Shown here in pieces: positions 56,601 to 64,000 of a DNA stretch of 64,000 nucleotides (the stretch's first letter is position 1; each line of letters opens with the position of its first letter). The stretch covers positions 18,264,068 to 18,328,067 of the forward strand of contig OZ022259.1 in assembly GCA_963978905.1 (NCBI GenBank), in the 5' to 3' direction. Source of the stretch: Trichostrongylus colubriformis (taxonomy: Eukaryota > Nematoda > Chromadorea > Rhabditida > Trichostrongylidae). The position numbers and the translations under genes are program-made. The notes beneath the pieces were generated by a model. The model searched no databases and had not been told where the DNA came from. It was given only the letters and a program-made list of their open reading frames with translations.

Positions 56601-57890
56601 CTGAAAATCTTGGTGATCGTGCTTTTAGCGAGGTGATACTGCTCTGCAAGAAGGTTCTCGGGCGTTCCATATTTAATGGCCCGAACAATCGCCTCCTGCA
56701 CAGCTAGTGCTACTTCTTTAGCAGATCCCATCTGAAAATGAGATACTGTGCCATAACTTCACCTAAAACTATGAAAAAACTGCAAACCTTCACAAATTAG
56801 CAGCGGGATGATATCGGTACAAGAGAGTTTCCATACTTTTGACGCGCCATATTATGAGTAAATCACATAATGTAGATCAATTAATCTTATCGGCAAGCGA
56901 TGTCACGCATGTGTGTCCTACTCAATTCGATACTTACCATGTGAATTTGAGACAACTCGGTTGTTTCTTAATCAAATTAGGTCGAAAATTCAAAAGTTTC
57001 CAAACTTTTGACCGCTACTGTATGTACATAATGTTCGACAAATATCCGCTATATAAAATATATGTTAAGAACATCATACATTCGGACGATGGCAACTAAG
57101 CCAATGTAGTAAAATTCAAAAAGATTTCGAGGATGAAAAAAGACGACACCTCGAGTAGATAACTGATAAAAATCCTAGAAAAATTCGGTGCGGGCTGAAT
57201 CCATCGTATTAATACCTTTTACATGGGTTCAAATGAGCGTAAGCAAGTGCCGGATCAGTCCACCGTTCGGTTACATAAATGTCCAACTCAAATTCAGAAG
57301 TGATTTCGATGATTTTCGACACTTCTTGGACCCAGATCTGAAAACAGCACCATAACAGGATCGAGTAGGTTTGAAAACTATTCAGTTCGACTTGCTCAAT
57401 GGAGTTCCAATACCATGAAGTGAAACGTATCCATTTATAATGGTCATGAATTTAGGAAAAGATTTCGCAACACAGTTTATTGCGCGACGCGATGCGTATG
57501 CCGTACACAATTGGGTCCTGAAGCGATCATTGCCTCCAGCGCCTTATTTCGGGCGCAATCGCTTCGAGAATGAACTGCATACGATGACGCCTTAACCACA
57601 CACTGCACTGCTAAACCGAACACATGCCCGATGGAAGCGTGTGAATATGAAAGAGAATTCAGAACACTTCGGATAGCCAAAGAATCTCTCTGATTTGACT
57701 AGGTTCTATCGAAGCGTGTTTCACCCGAGTGCGGCCGGCTTATAGCACTTCATATTTCACCAAATCATAATTTTCAATTCAATTAACCATGACCACGGCA
57801 AAGTCAAAGTAATCAAAACTACCTCAACAGAAACCTTCACATGTCCTCCACCTGGCAGTTCCAGTTTATTGTAATTATGAAGAATGTGCT
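47664..57890 (-). CDS. Cys-loop ligand-gated ion channel subunit (nematode LGC type), multi-exon
   Basis: Pentameric channel subunit of the plasma membrane. Minus-strand exons (high to low): 57890-57823 (HVKVSVE end), 57337-57216 ([19 protein letters not shown]), 55141-54953 ([27 protein letters not shown]), 53609-53543 (TFPIDQQRC), 52267-52160 ([11 protein letters not shown]), 51716-51639 ([18 protein letters not shown]), 51566-51528 (TM1, [13 protein letters not shown]), 51445-51372 ([22 protein letters not shown]2), 49637-49585 ([12 protein letters not shown]), 49407 to ~49321 (TM3, [20 protein letters not shown]), 48415-48355 (WTAMKLDK) and 47731-47664 (TM4, [13 protein letters not shown]). 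All junctions are GT-AG, and phases agree for all adjacent exons except around the uncertain M3-M4 loop. The two Cys are 13 residues apart, the family hallmark. The signal-peptide exon and last exon are not found. The M1-M2 linker reads VPSR where anion channels have PAR. The ligand is unknown; it resembles amine/GABA-type LGC subunits. Confidence 0.9.
47796..47807 (+). repeat. Poly-G tract (12 G)
   Basis: Lies in the intron between the WTAMKLDK and TM4 exons of the channel gene. A 12-C run lies at 47408-47419. Confidence 0.9.
48051..48118 (+). repeat. Perfect 34-bp tandem duplication
   Basis: GTAAAACAGCACACAGGAAC with AGATAAGTAGAAAA is present twice in direct succession with period 34. It lies in an intron of the channel gene and looks very recent. 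Confidence 0.9.
48664..48845. mobile_element. ~180-bp MITE (GTTCATACTTTG ends) in channel-gene intron
   Basis: Left GTCACATCCATACTCTGCGG and right GGTGCTGAGTATGAACACAG are its complementary ends. The CCACCCTGCCTCGCTGCCTG core is the inverse of the GAGGCAGGGTGG core in other copies. Confidence 0.7.
49857..49988. mobile_element. ~130-bp MITE (GTTCATACTTTG ends), short copy
   Basis: Left CAGCCTTCATACTTTGCGG and right GGCACCACAGAGTACTTG are the ends; GGCAGGGTGTGGCTGCGTCC pairs with GACGCAGCCCCGCC. The core is shortened relative to the family. It lies in the intron between the TM2 and FQFG exons' downstream region. Confidence 0.65.
50192..51223. mobile_element. 1.03-kb element with mariner-like inverted termini, intronic
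   Basis: Left TTGGGTCATTCCATAAGTAG and right (complement) ATGGGTCATCCCATGCGTAA are inverted, flanked by TA (50190-50191 and 51224-51225). Complementarity extends through TTTGTGTGGCA. The core has no recognisable transposase; the 78-codon minus ORF (50683-50919) is not family-like. It sits in the intron between the TM2 exon (51372) and the FQFG exon (49637). Confidence 0.75.
51372..52267 (-). CDS. LGIC exon cluster: pre-M1, TM1 and TM2
   Basis: Four exons separated by introns of about 440, 70 and 80 bp. Reading order: 36 codons from VEMEWID to SASSELR; 26 codons from LYPPGIF to GFYILQ; 13 codons of TM1; 24 codons plus two bases ending in NSLLAL. The first three are phase 0 at both ends. TM2 pore residues follow [15 protein letters not shown]. 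The AC at the last exon end is completed by G of exon 49637 to give Thr before FQFG. This is the most compact part of the gene and is free of insertions. Confidence 0.9.
53722..54040 (-). mobile_element. tRNA-derived SINE, copy A (intronic)
   Basis: Read on the minus strand, the head GGCGGAGGTGGTGTAGTGAC has an A-box-like TGGTGTAGTGAC. About 45 bp later GGTGATCAAATCTCGC is a B-box-like segment, as in a tRNA gene. A body with CTGGCCACCGCAAGTCATTG follows, and the 3' end is an AT-rich tail with TTTATCTTTTATTT. Same family at 55394, 58367 and 59705. It is in the intron of the channel gene between exons 54953 and 53609. Confidence 0.7.
55394..55691 (-). mobile_element. tRNA-derived SINE, copy B, nested in the Tc1-like element
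   Basis: On the minus strand, the head GGCGGAGGTGGTGTAGTGAC is followed by the best B box in the family, GGGGATCAAATCCCGC. The body has GCCAACCAAGCCTTCC and the tail ends CGCCAAAAACTTC then AACTTTAAC. Insertion inside the transposon at 55157-57020 shows SINE activity after that transposon arrived. Confidence 0.75.
55850..56731 (-). pseudogene. Tc1-like DDE transposase, frameshifted
   Basis: Starts at ATG 56731 with a helix-turn-helix region ([30 protein letters not shown]) and the AT-hook-like SGRPRKTT. The next segments lie in different frames: [10 protein letters not shown] (first Asp, near 56270), then 56295-55903 with [14 protein letters not shown] and [12 protein letters not shown] (second Asp), then after a frameshift at about 55915 the NPIEHLW segment (Glu) and RRTRHISV. 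At least three frameshifts make this copy inactive. The order and motifs are those of Tc1-family DD34E transposases. Confidence 0.9.
57485..57595. repeat. Fragment of the TTGGGTCC...AGCGA repeat family
   Basis: GACGCGATGCGTATGCCGTA, ATTGGGTCCTGAAGCGATCA and the inverse-like CAATCGCTTCGAGAATGA occur together. It lies in the intron between channel exons 57823 and 57337. Confidence 0.55.
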
Positions 57891-58288
57891 CTGGAATTGA
57901 ATCAAGTTGGCGTAAAAAGTTGCGCAGCGATCCAAACGCTTACCGATGATGACATCATCCCCAGTGCATAGTCCGCTCCCAAAAGGCGCTATGGTAAGGT
58001 TTCGAGGAGGCGCTACGGAGCACACGCCATAAGGGCTGAAATTTTTTGATCAAGCGAATGATGAAGGGTAAAACCCTTCGCATTTGGAGGTTACCAATAA
58101 CCATGAATATCGTCCTTTCAGGTTCAAAAAATAACTTATGTAATCGATAATGAAGAAAACTATCTAGAGCCCTTTTCTTGAAAATGACGAGATTAGAGTT
58201 TAAAATAAAAGGATGATATACCGTAAACGAATATGTGCTCCTACGAGGAAGGCTAGGTCACCGCGTAAGGATTTTCAAAAATGTGTAA

Positions 58289-58366
58289 TACAATACCGCT
58301 CCTAAGTTCTGCTAAATAAACGGGTCGTACACGGTTAACACGTTTTTGACCGACTTTTTGCCATAA
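58289..58366 (+). repeat. Left terminal inverted repeat (78 bp with TA)
   Basis: Starts TA then CAATACCGCTCC and ends GACTTTTTGCCATAA. Identical to the inverse of 63177-63254. The first 11 bases match the ends of the palindrome at 40004-41541. Confidence 0.9.
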
Positions 58367-58445
58367 AGGCTTGCTTGGCTTGGACGGGAATGCGAGACTC
58401 GTTCCTGCACCATGAGAGCGGGAGTGCACTTCACCTGCCACTACT
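58367..58445 (-). mobile_element. tRNA-derived SINE fragment, copy D
   Basis: On the minus strand, AGTAGTGGCAGGTGAAGTGC and GGTGCAGGAACGAGTCTCGC are head sequences with A- and B-box-like segments. Only the first ~80 bp remain. It directly abuts the left 78-bp TIR. Confidence 0.6.
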
Positions 58446-58825
58446 CTTATTTGATGAATCGAACTATTTCACTGATTTTATCGTATGAAGTAATGTCATT
58501 GTAGATGAGCGAGAAACTTTTCAATTTTATCAACATTATCGTAGCGATGAGAGAAGAAGGGAAGTCGATTCTCTCGGTGACTATGGAACTGCAGAAGTTG
58601 AGTTTTCAATTTTGCCTGCCAATGGAGTAGTGTTTTGGGTTCGATTTCCTATTCTATCAAATCATTTTAGACTGACCCAAATTTGAATTATCATGCTGTA
58701 TTGCGTTTCATAAAGAAGTTTTAAGGTGCGAATCCCTCCAAGAAAACCTTTGTATCGCGAGCTCTCCGTGGTTTGTAGATTCCTTCCAACTTTTTTCCTA
58801 TAGGGTCGCATATTCTTGATTTCAG

Positions 58826-59383
58826 AGCACCATGAGGAAATTCTTTTGGAAATTGAAAGATGTTATAAGGCCAATAGCTCTGCTACAGCCAGAGATGTTG
58901 CAAATCGCCTGAAAACGCGCGGAATCATTGTCAGTACTTCGCACATAAAGAGACTCCGGCAGAAACTAGGATTCAAGAAGACCACAACCAAATACTGCCA
59001 CACAATAAGGGACGCTAATAAAGAGGCACGGCTCGACTTCTGCTTGGAAATGCTCGCTGCTGGGGTGGGATTCTCCGACTGTGTCTTCACCGATGAATGC
59101 ACAATCCAAAGTAAGCAAGATATTAGAAGGCGGGATTCTAATTTCAAAGTGTTCTTTTCAGTCGACTGTTCAACCAGATTTTGCTACATAAAAGAAGGGG
59201 ACCAGTATTCACGAATGCGTAGTCGAGCCAAACACCCAGCAAAAGTCTACATATGGGGTGGTATTTCTGTTCGAAGGACCACAGAGTATGCTATCCTGCC
59301 AGGAAACTGTCGCATTGACAGCGAGCTGTATTGCAGGATACTAGAAAGGTGCTACCTTCCTTTCAAATCGAGGGCTTTTAATG
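58826..59383 (+). CDS. Tc1-like DDE transposase, two exons visible
   Basis: The exon starts after acceptor TTGATTTCAG (58825) with HHEEILLEIERCYKANSSA, a DNA-binding region (RDVANRLKTRG, STSHIKRLRQKLG). It then reads DANKEARLDFCLEML and FSDCVFTDECTIQ, whose Asp in FTDE is the first catalytic residue. A 51-bp intron (59111-59161, GTAAGC...TTTTCAG) is removed in frame. The second exon continues with FCYIKEGDQYSRMRSRAKHP, KVYIWGGIS and CRILERCYLPF, all family-typical. The later DN and PIE regions should lie in a further exon that I could not find before 59500. A possible first exon (58505-58620) starts MSEKLFNFINIIVAMREEGK. No stops interrupt the visible part. Confidence 0.8.
59111..59161 (+). 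other. 51-bp intron of the transposase gene
   Basis: Donor GTAAGC, acceptor TTCTTTTCAG. Its removal restores the conserved reading through TIQ-I-D-C. Length and acceptor are typical of nematodes. Confidence 0.8.
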
Positions 59384-59519
59384 GTTCGTTGTGCTTCCTT
59401 TCCTTCAATAGTTACACCATTTTGGAATATTCGTTCAGTGCAAAGCTCCTTTTTTATCCTGCTAGTTTACAATTCAGGAATAATCAAACAATCAATCAAA
59501 TTCACTAAATAAGCACAGA

Positions 59520-59700
59520 AAATCACGGTCCCACAGCATTCAGGGGAGACTCCAGCGCTTTCATACGCCACAAGCGTCCGTAAACGTGAATTCGTCGAAG
59601 TGGAATACGTCCAGATGGGAGCGATTCGTGGTGACCAAATTCATCAAAATCACGCCATAATTTCCGACGCGCAGTGGAAAGTCAAGAGTAGTAAAAAAAT
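59520..59700 (-). repeat. Possible dispersed-repeat fragment, open on the minus strand
   Basis: A minus-strand frame reads ESLPSGRIPLRRIHVYGRLW; the other two frames are also partly open. From memory, related strings recur in nematode hypothetical proteins, so I take it as repeat-derived. It does not show the missing Tc1 DN/PIE regions. Confidence 0.3.
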
Positions 59701-59704
59701 AGCC

Positions 59705-59833
59705 TCATTAAAAGGATAAAGGATAAAGTTTTCAGCGTTAATCAATACTGTCGGATGCGTCGCGCATTCTAGTTCCATTCAGATTGCACCATGAGAGTGA
59801 CTGCGCGCTGCCTATCACTACACACGTCCGCCT
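59705..59833 (-). mobile_element. tRNA-derived SINE, copy C, internally deleted
   Basis: The head (AAGGCGGACGTGTGTAGTGA) and tail (AATGGAACTAGAATGCGC) are joined with loss of about 180 bp of body. The 3' end is a tandem tail, TTTATCCTTTATCC on the minus strand. It lies between the two genes inside the 58291-63252 interval. Confidence 0.65.
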
Positions 59834-59839
59834 TAAATA

Positions 59840-61075
59840 GCTTCATAACCATGTAAAGTCATTCAGATCAGAAAGTTCTGGTGTTTTTGATAGGAAATCC
59901 CGACGGCACATGCACTAACACTCCCCACACCCTCAACGTTATCGATCTTTGATTGAGGCAGCCCGTCGCTCTCTGCGTGGCCACCTACAAATGATTTCAT
60001 GTTTTCTTCTGCATGTAGATATTACATGTGCACGCAAGCCTCGTGAAACAGCCAGCTAAGCCCAACTTTGAGGGTAAGTCCAGCAGTATACATGGTTAAA
60101 ATGATGTTCAAAAATAAAATCGAGTATGGCTCTTGGAATAATTGTAGAATACAATAATAGCGATGTTCAGCGCTGTAAAAATGGAGACAGAACAAAATAA
60201 AACGTTAAAAGACCCGAGAAATAGGAGCCCAAAAACCCTCATCTCACTTCTTTCTTTTCGCCCTTCTCTGCATCAACTAGTTCTAAAAAAGGTTTTCGAG
60301 GATTACGTTGTTATGGATGTGCTGAGCAGCCAGATAACTCAAATCAGGTTAATCGAATTCAAGGAACACCACTTTCCGAGTATAGAATCATTTATTCAAT
60401 AACAACAGGACAATACCCAAATCGAAAAATTAGTTTTCGTTCATTTAGCTTTATGTGCTCACCGCTTAAACCATGGCATTATTATCAAAAAGGATTTGTT
60501 GAAAAATATCGGAACTGACACTACTTAGAACTTGATTCGCAAAATGAGATTTCCCAAAGCTTGGGAAATTTGAGAACTGAGAAAAAGATTTTCCATAGAA
60601 CTGGACCATCTCATGAGGCCTGAAGCGCAAAAGGTATACGTTTGCCCCTGCCCACAAGTAGGTTTGGTTGCTGCTGGTTAATTTTTTTTACCAAATGCAA
60701 TAACAATTACGACCATCGGAACAATGAGACTCGCTTCTTACTAGATTCTCGACGTGGGCGTCCCCGAAAAGGAAGGTCAATAGCACCGCTCGCGGTGAAA
60801 TGCAAGCTCCATATCCTCACTCATAACCTGCGGATAACTTGTCGTCCTTGCGACTATCACAGGTGCGCGTTGAGTGTTGAATGGAACAAAGAATGGATTC
60901 CATGCAAGTGATAAACAAATAAACGCAATGGTTTCCCGAATATCAAGTGAAAAGCACGCAGAAAACGGAATTTTCTCCAATTTCGCTACTTTTGTGCATC
61001 TTTGGGATGCGCCATGCACTCGACACGGATTCTCAAACTCAAAACATCATCGTTTGATAATCGAGCCCGCAGTTT
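59840..61075. other. No exon confirmed
   Basis: The interval precedes the BEN-like gene and may hold its 5' exons. The 79-codon plus ORF at 60163 (KVFEDYVVMDVLSSQITQIR) looks protein-like but has no verified splice links. Confidence 0.3.
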
Positions 61076-61080
61076 TGTGA

Positions 61081-61702
61081 AAAGATGGCGAAGATAGGGA
61101 AATCCTAAGAAGACTTCCTGCGAGGCCAGCTGAAGGTGTAGTCGACAAGTTGTACATTGAGGAGAGCGATCTCAATTGAGACGCCTATTCTTGACTCTTG
61201 TCTGAGTGGTTCTTAAGACATTCTCTAGAGGCTGTCACTTTTCAGGCAACATCGATCATACGTATGCATCAGCAAAGGAAGTGTCCCAGCTGCGGGCGCT
61301 CAAGCAGTCGAACAAAAATCAGTTCGGGCTCGCACTGGAGAAGCTCGTTTACAGGGATGACCCGAGAGAGCTTGAGATGCCAGTGGATAGTAGAGAACTT
61401 ACAAAGGATAGGGTAATTTTCATTAAACAGGTAAACAGCCATCCAACATCATTCATTTTTGCTGCAAATATAATATTTTTGAAATAGACGATTAAGCCAT
61501 GCTTTTGCTATCCTGTGTTTCGTTTCAGTGCTTATTTAAATATTACAATGTCTTGGAAGATTCAAGCAAGGAGGTATGGAGCAAAGCGAAGGAAGCTCTA
61601 AATTCGCGCGTAAGGCGCATTCGAAAAGCTAACAGGAATGGGGAGGGTGATGGTAGCGGACCAAGTCGTGAGGATGTTTTTAATTTAGATATTTATGACT
61701 AA
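61081..61702 (+). CDS. Spliced gene with BEN-domain-like C-terminus (3' exons)
   Basis: Three exons are visible: open from 61081 to 61135 (EILRRLPARPAEG, donor GTGTAG), 61246-61430 (acceptor CACTTTTCAG, donor GTAAAC) and 61529-61702 (acceptor TTCGTTTCAG, stop TAA). Phases agree at both junctions. The protein reads NIDHTYASAKEVSQLRALKQ, GLALEKLVYRDDP, then SRELTKDRVIFIKQ-CLFKYYNV, EVWSKAKEALNSRVRRIRK and an acidic Ser/Gly tail. The pattern of a helix with IK, then W, then N-S-x-x-R-R-x-R is what the C-terminal half of BEN domains looks like; such domains bind DNA or chromatin proteins. The family call is from memory and moderate. The 5' end of the gene is not found. Confidence 0.55.
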
Positions 61703-61709
61703 CATTATA

Positions 61710-63176
61710 TTTTTTGTTTGGTAACACATTGTAGGGATCCACCTCTTGTCATTTTAAATTTCATTTTGTATGTCTAATGTAATAAATATTTTGATCGTTG
61801 TGAATGTTTCAATGATTTGTTTACAATGCCACGAGACACAGTATAGAATTGAGTTGACGTGTAATAGGTCAATCAATATAGCGACGCAGTGCTGGCTAAG
61901 GCAGCCAGCCTCACCCGTTCTCACAAGAATCGCAAATGTACTCACTTCATGAGTAGATCAAATAGTGCAGTGGCAGTGGTTTCACTTCGTACACTCGCTA
62001 TTTCGAGAGCCGGAGGAATCGGATCCTTCAAGGTGCACTTTGTTTGCAAACGCTGAACTAATCTCAGTGGGCGACGCCGGCAGTGTGCTGTGCACCTCTG
62101 CGTTAATACGGCTGTCTAATAGCGAAGTTGGCCCACACAAATTCCAGTGAGGAACCTGAGGGCCACTTAACACTGTAATTATCTAAGATTCTAATTTAAT
62201 TGGCATGTACTTCAGGTAGGGAATAACCAGCCAGCCGTGAAATTGAATGAATCTTGCTCATATGAATCGCTAAATGTCGCGCTACAGTGGTCATGTATCT
62301 CAAGAGGAATGCGGCCCGAGCCAAGGCAGTTGGCCAGCTGAGATCGATAGTGAGGGGTCAACGGTGAGGGACCGTAAACTGAGCGACAACTTAACCGTGG
62401 CTGGAGATAAATCTATCGTTCACCAGCACAGTACGTCGTAAATGAATAGGAGTAAACAGTGTGATATTATGTCTCTAAATGAATCACCGAATCACCAAAT
62501 TTCACCTTTCCAAGATTCAGTTTGTTTCAACCGAGTTTTCTTGAAGCGACAGTTCTGAAACTGCCTTCTATGAGACTACAGTTGAGACTTTCACAATTTG
62601 CCAGGTATAATTACAGTCACCTTCCAAAATCAGTTCATTTTTGCGCAGAGAAAGAAGTTTATGCAGAAAATACCGATTAAATGAAGGCGTTTGAAAGATT
62701 TGAGACAAATAACACTCGATCCACCTACCTTGAAGAAGTCTGACAAAGTTCCTTCGCAGTACATCAACAGCAGTGATCGATTTCGAACGGCTTATTTTTT
62801 TTTACAAAAAATACCTTTCTGACTAAGTAGGAAATTTTGAAAAAAGGGTTTACTGTAATGCCACTTTCACATTGAAATTAAGAAAAACCATTCATGAGTG
62901 GGATCAAAATGATCACGTAATCATGCTCTTGCCGAATTTATTGACAATTCTTGTTTTTAAATACCTGAACTGAAACTTTCAGCTGTAGTGGAGAGTTTAC
63001 GATGCCGTCATGCCCGCAGGTACTTTCTCCCGCCTCGGAGACTCAATTTTCCATTTCCTCGAAAATGATGATAATCAGACAGAGGAAAATGAAAGTTTCC
63101 TATACAGGGAGATTCGTCTTGACGAGCTCTAGCCATCGGTCTGTTTTTCAGGACGATTGGACCGATACTGGTATAG
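61710..63176. other. No gene recognised
   Basis: Right part of the putative large element, after the BEN-like gene's stop. Mostly AT-rich; the short ORFs at 61754-62173 are unsupported. Confidence 0.35.
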
Positions 63177-63254
63177 TTATGGCAAAAAGTCGGTCAAAAA
63201 CGTGTTAACCGTGTACGACCCGTTTATTTAGCAGAACTTAGGAGCGGTATTGTA
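63177..63254 (-). repeat. Right terminal inverted repeat (78 bp with TA)
   Basis: The reverse complement is identical to 58289-58366; it ends GGAGCGGTATTG followed by TA. Confidence 0.9.
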
Positions 63255-63343
63255 ACTATATCTCTGAGTAACGGACAGCCCTCTTTTTTCTTTCTGTCTC
63301 ACTGATCATCAAGGACCTACTCATCTCTACAACAGCTTTCGAA

Positions 63344-63829
63344 TTGCGATTCGGAACCATTTTGAGGAGCCTGACTTCGTATTCCCTACATTTTTTACGA
63401 TTTTTCCTAGAGCGCGAATTCTCTCTCTTGGCCCTGACTTGCATGGATACCACGCAAGAGCATAATGAAGATATTGCCTACGTTTTCGAAGGAGGAAAGT
63501 TTCAGTTTCCAAGTGGTCTGAGAATAGCCGTGCCGTCTGTTTCATACGCGCCGTGCTATGCGAACCTCGGCGTCCCCTTCGCCCCCGCCCCCTCTCCTTC
63601 AATAATTAGTGAGCAAATAGGGCGGCAGTTACACTTTGCAAAACTGCGAATCGCGTTTGCAACGATAAGAGGTCGCTTAGAAAGTTTTTGTGATGATCCA
63701 GAGGGAATGAAGTCGGTTAGGATCGCTTCAACATCACATTGGGTCTTAAAGCGTTTCTCTCGAAGAGAACTGTCCAGATCTGAGAGGCTTGAGGGAAGCA
63801 TAATCGGTGGAGCCAGGTTAGATGATTGA
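63344..63829 (+). other. Open frame, 161 codons, unknown
   Basis: A plus-strand frame from 63344 to the TGA at 63827-63829, followed by AT-rich sequence. The opposite strand is open too (63801-63556, containing LREKRFKTQCDVEAIL), a string faintly like the C-terminal part of mariner transposases. I cannot decide which strand, if any, is coding. Confidence 0.25.
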
Positions 63830-64000
63830 GGTGGATGCGGCAGAGTTCCGTGACTTCGGTCATTGAACTTTCTCAGAGATGTTTGTGAAACATCTGGCTG
63901 AGCGTTGTGAAAAAGATAGGTCCTTTCGTATTAGCTAATACTGGTATCATAACCGCCAGTGTGCGATCCATCTCACTCAGCTGCTCACAGCACTTTGCAT

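Larger units (their letters stand above)
55157..57020 (-). mobile_element. Tc1-like transposon with IR/DR termini, in channel-gene intron
   Basis: Ends CAGTAGCGGTCAAAAGTTTG and its inverse are flanked by TA on both sides (55155-55156; 57021-57022). A second copy of the binding-site-like motif, GTGCGTCAAAAGTTTGGAAAC at ~55333 and its inverse at ~56829, lies about 170 bp inside each end. That is the IR/DR arrangement known from Sleeping Beauty-type Tc1 elements. The interior holds a broken transposase on the minus strand, and a SINE has inserted at 55394-55691. The left end is 15 bp upstream of the channel exon that starts at 55141. Confidence 0.85.
58291..63252 (+). mobile_element. Candidate 4.96-kb TA-targeting transposon with identical 76-bp TIRs and two genes
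   Basis: The sequence 58289-58366 and the reverse complement of 63177-63254 are identical over 78 bp, including the flanking TA. The TIR therefore begins CAATACCGCTCCTAAG with TA duplications. Between them lie a spliced Tc1-like transposase gene (58826-59383) and a spliced BEN-like gene (61081-61702), both on the plus strand, plus SINE insertions. Tc1/mariner elements duplicate TA and encode such a transposase, so the arrangement is coherent. An alternative is two recent, independent insertions of one short element in opposite orientation. The orientation of the repeats and the transposase between them favour the single-element reading, but not decisively. Confidence 0.5.

Noticed and set aside
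63556..63801. Mariner transposase C-terminus on the minus strand
   Set aside because: Only a weak resemblance around KRFKTQCDVEAIL; the diagnostic SPDLAPSDYH region and TIRs are missing.
1..64000. CRISPR array or prokaryotic operon
   Set aside because: No regularly spaced identical repeats with unique spacers, and the genes found are spliced and eukaryotic.

Overview
The window looks like nuclear DNA of a nematode, most likely a rhabditid or strongylid (hookworm-like) worm. The species call is inference. It rests on very short GT-AG introns with TTTCAG acceptors, a Cys-loop receptor gene of the nematode LGC type, a CR1-like LINE of the kind found in nematodes, Tc1 and mariner transposases, a Penelope-like element, and many small foldback elements. 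There is no bacterial or organellar gene organisation and no CRISPR array. Most long open frames here are shadows of repeats.

Layout. 0.6-4.1 kb: a damaged CR1/Jockey-type LINE on the minus strand (ORF1, then endonuclease plus reverse transcriptase). 4.7-5.1 kb: a foldback element. 6.56-7.94 kb: a 1.4-kb palindrome with mariner-like ends and eight copies of a small hairpin. 9.0-10.7 kb: probable exons of an unrecognised minus-strand host gene. 11-22 kb: mainly foldback/MITE copies with no gene I can support. 22.1-22.8 kb: a foldback made from the 3' part of a mariner transposase. 23.3-24.8 kb: a decayed Tc1-like element. 25.9-29.1 kb: a Penelope-like element (RT plus GIY-YIG) in a head-to-head partial duplication, carrying hammerhead-ribozyme-like motifs. 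30.4-31.1 kb: a tandem array with a period of about 147 bp. 32-47 kb: several MITE families, including a 1.5-kb palindrome at 40.0-41.5 kb and a solitary hammerhead-like motif at 44.15 kb.

47.7-57.9 kb (minus strand): a multi-exon Cys-loop ligand-gated ion channel gene. Exons cover the extracellular domain, the 13-residue Cys loop, TM1, TM2, TM3 and TM4, with canonical splice sites and phases that agree across all adjacent exons I could place. This is the best-supported host gene. Its introns hold a mariner-terminus element, a tRNA-derived SINE, two MITEs and a 1.9-kb Tc1-like element of IR/DR architecture that ends 15 bp from a 3' splice site.

58.3-63.25 kb: two identical inverted 78-bp sequences flanked by TA bound a 4.96-kb interval. 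It holds a spliced Tc1-like transposase gene (58.8-59.4 kb) and a second spliced gene with a BEN-domain-like C-terminus (61.1-61.7 kb). This could be a large TA-targeting transposon carrying an accessory gene and is the strongest candidate for something undescribed.

Functionally the window is one neuronal receptor gene, parts of two or three other genes, and a dense, nested transposon landscape in which palindromic derivatives of TA-targeting transposons predominate.
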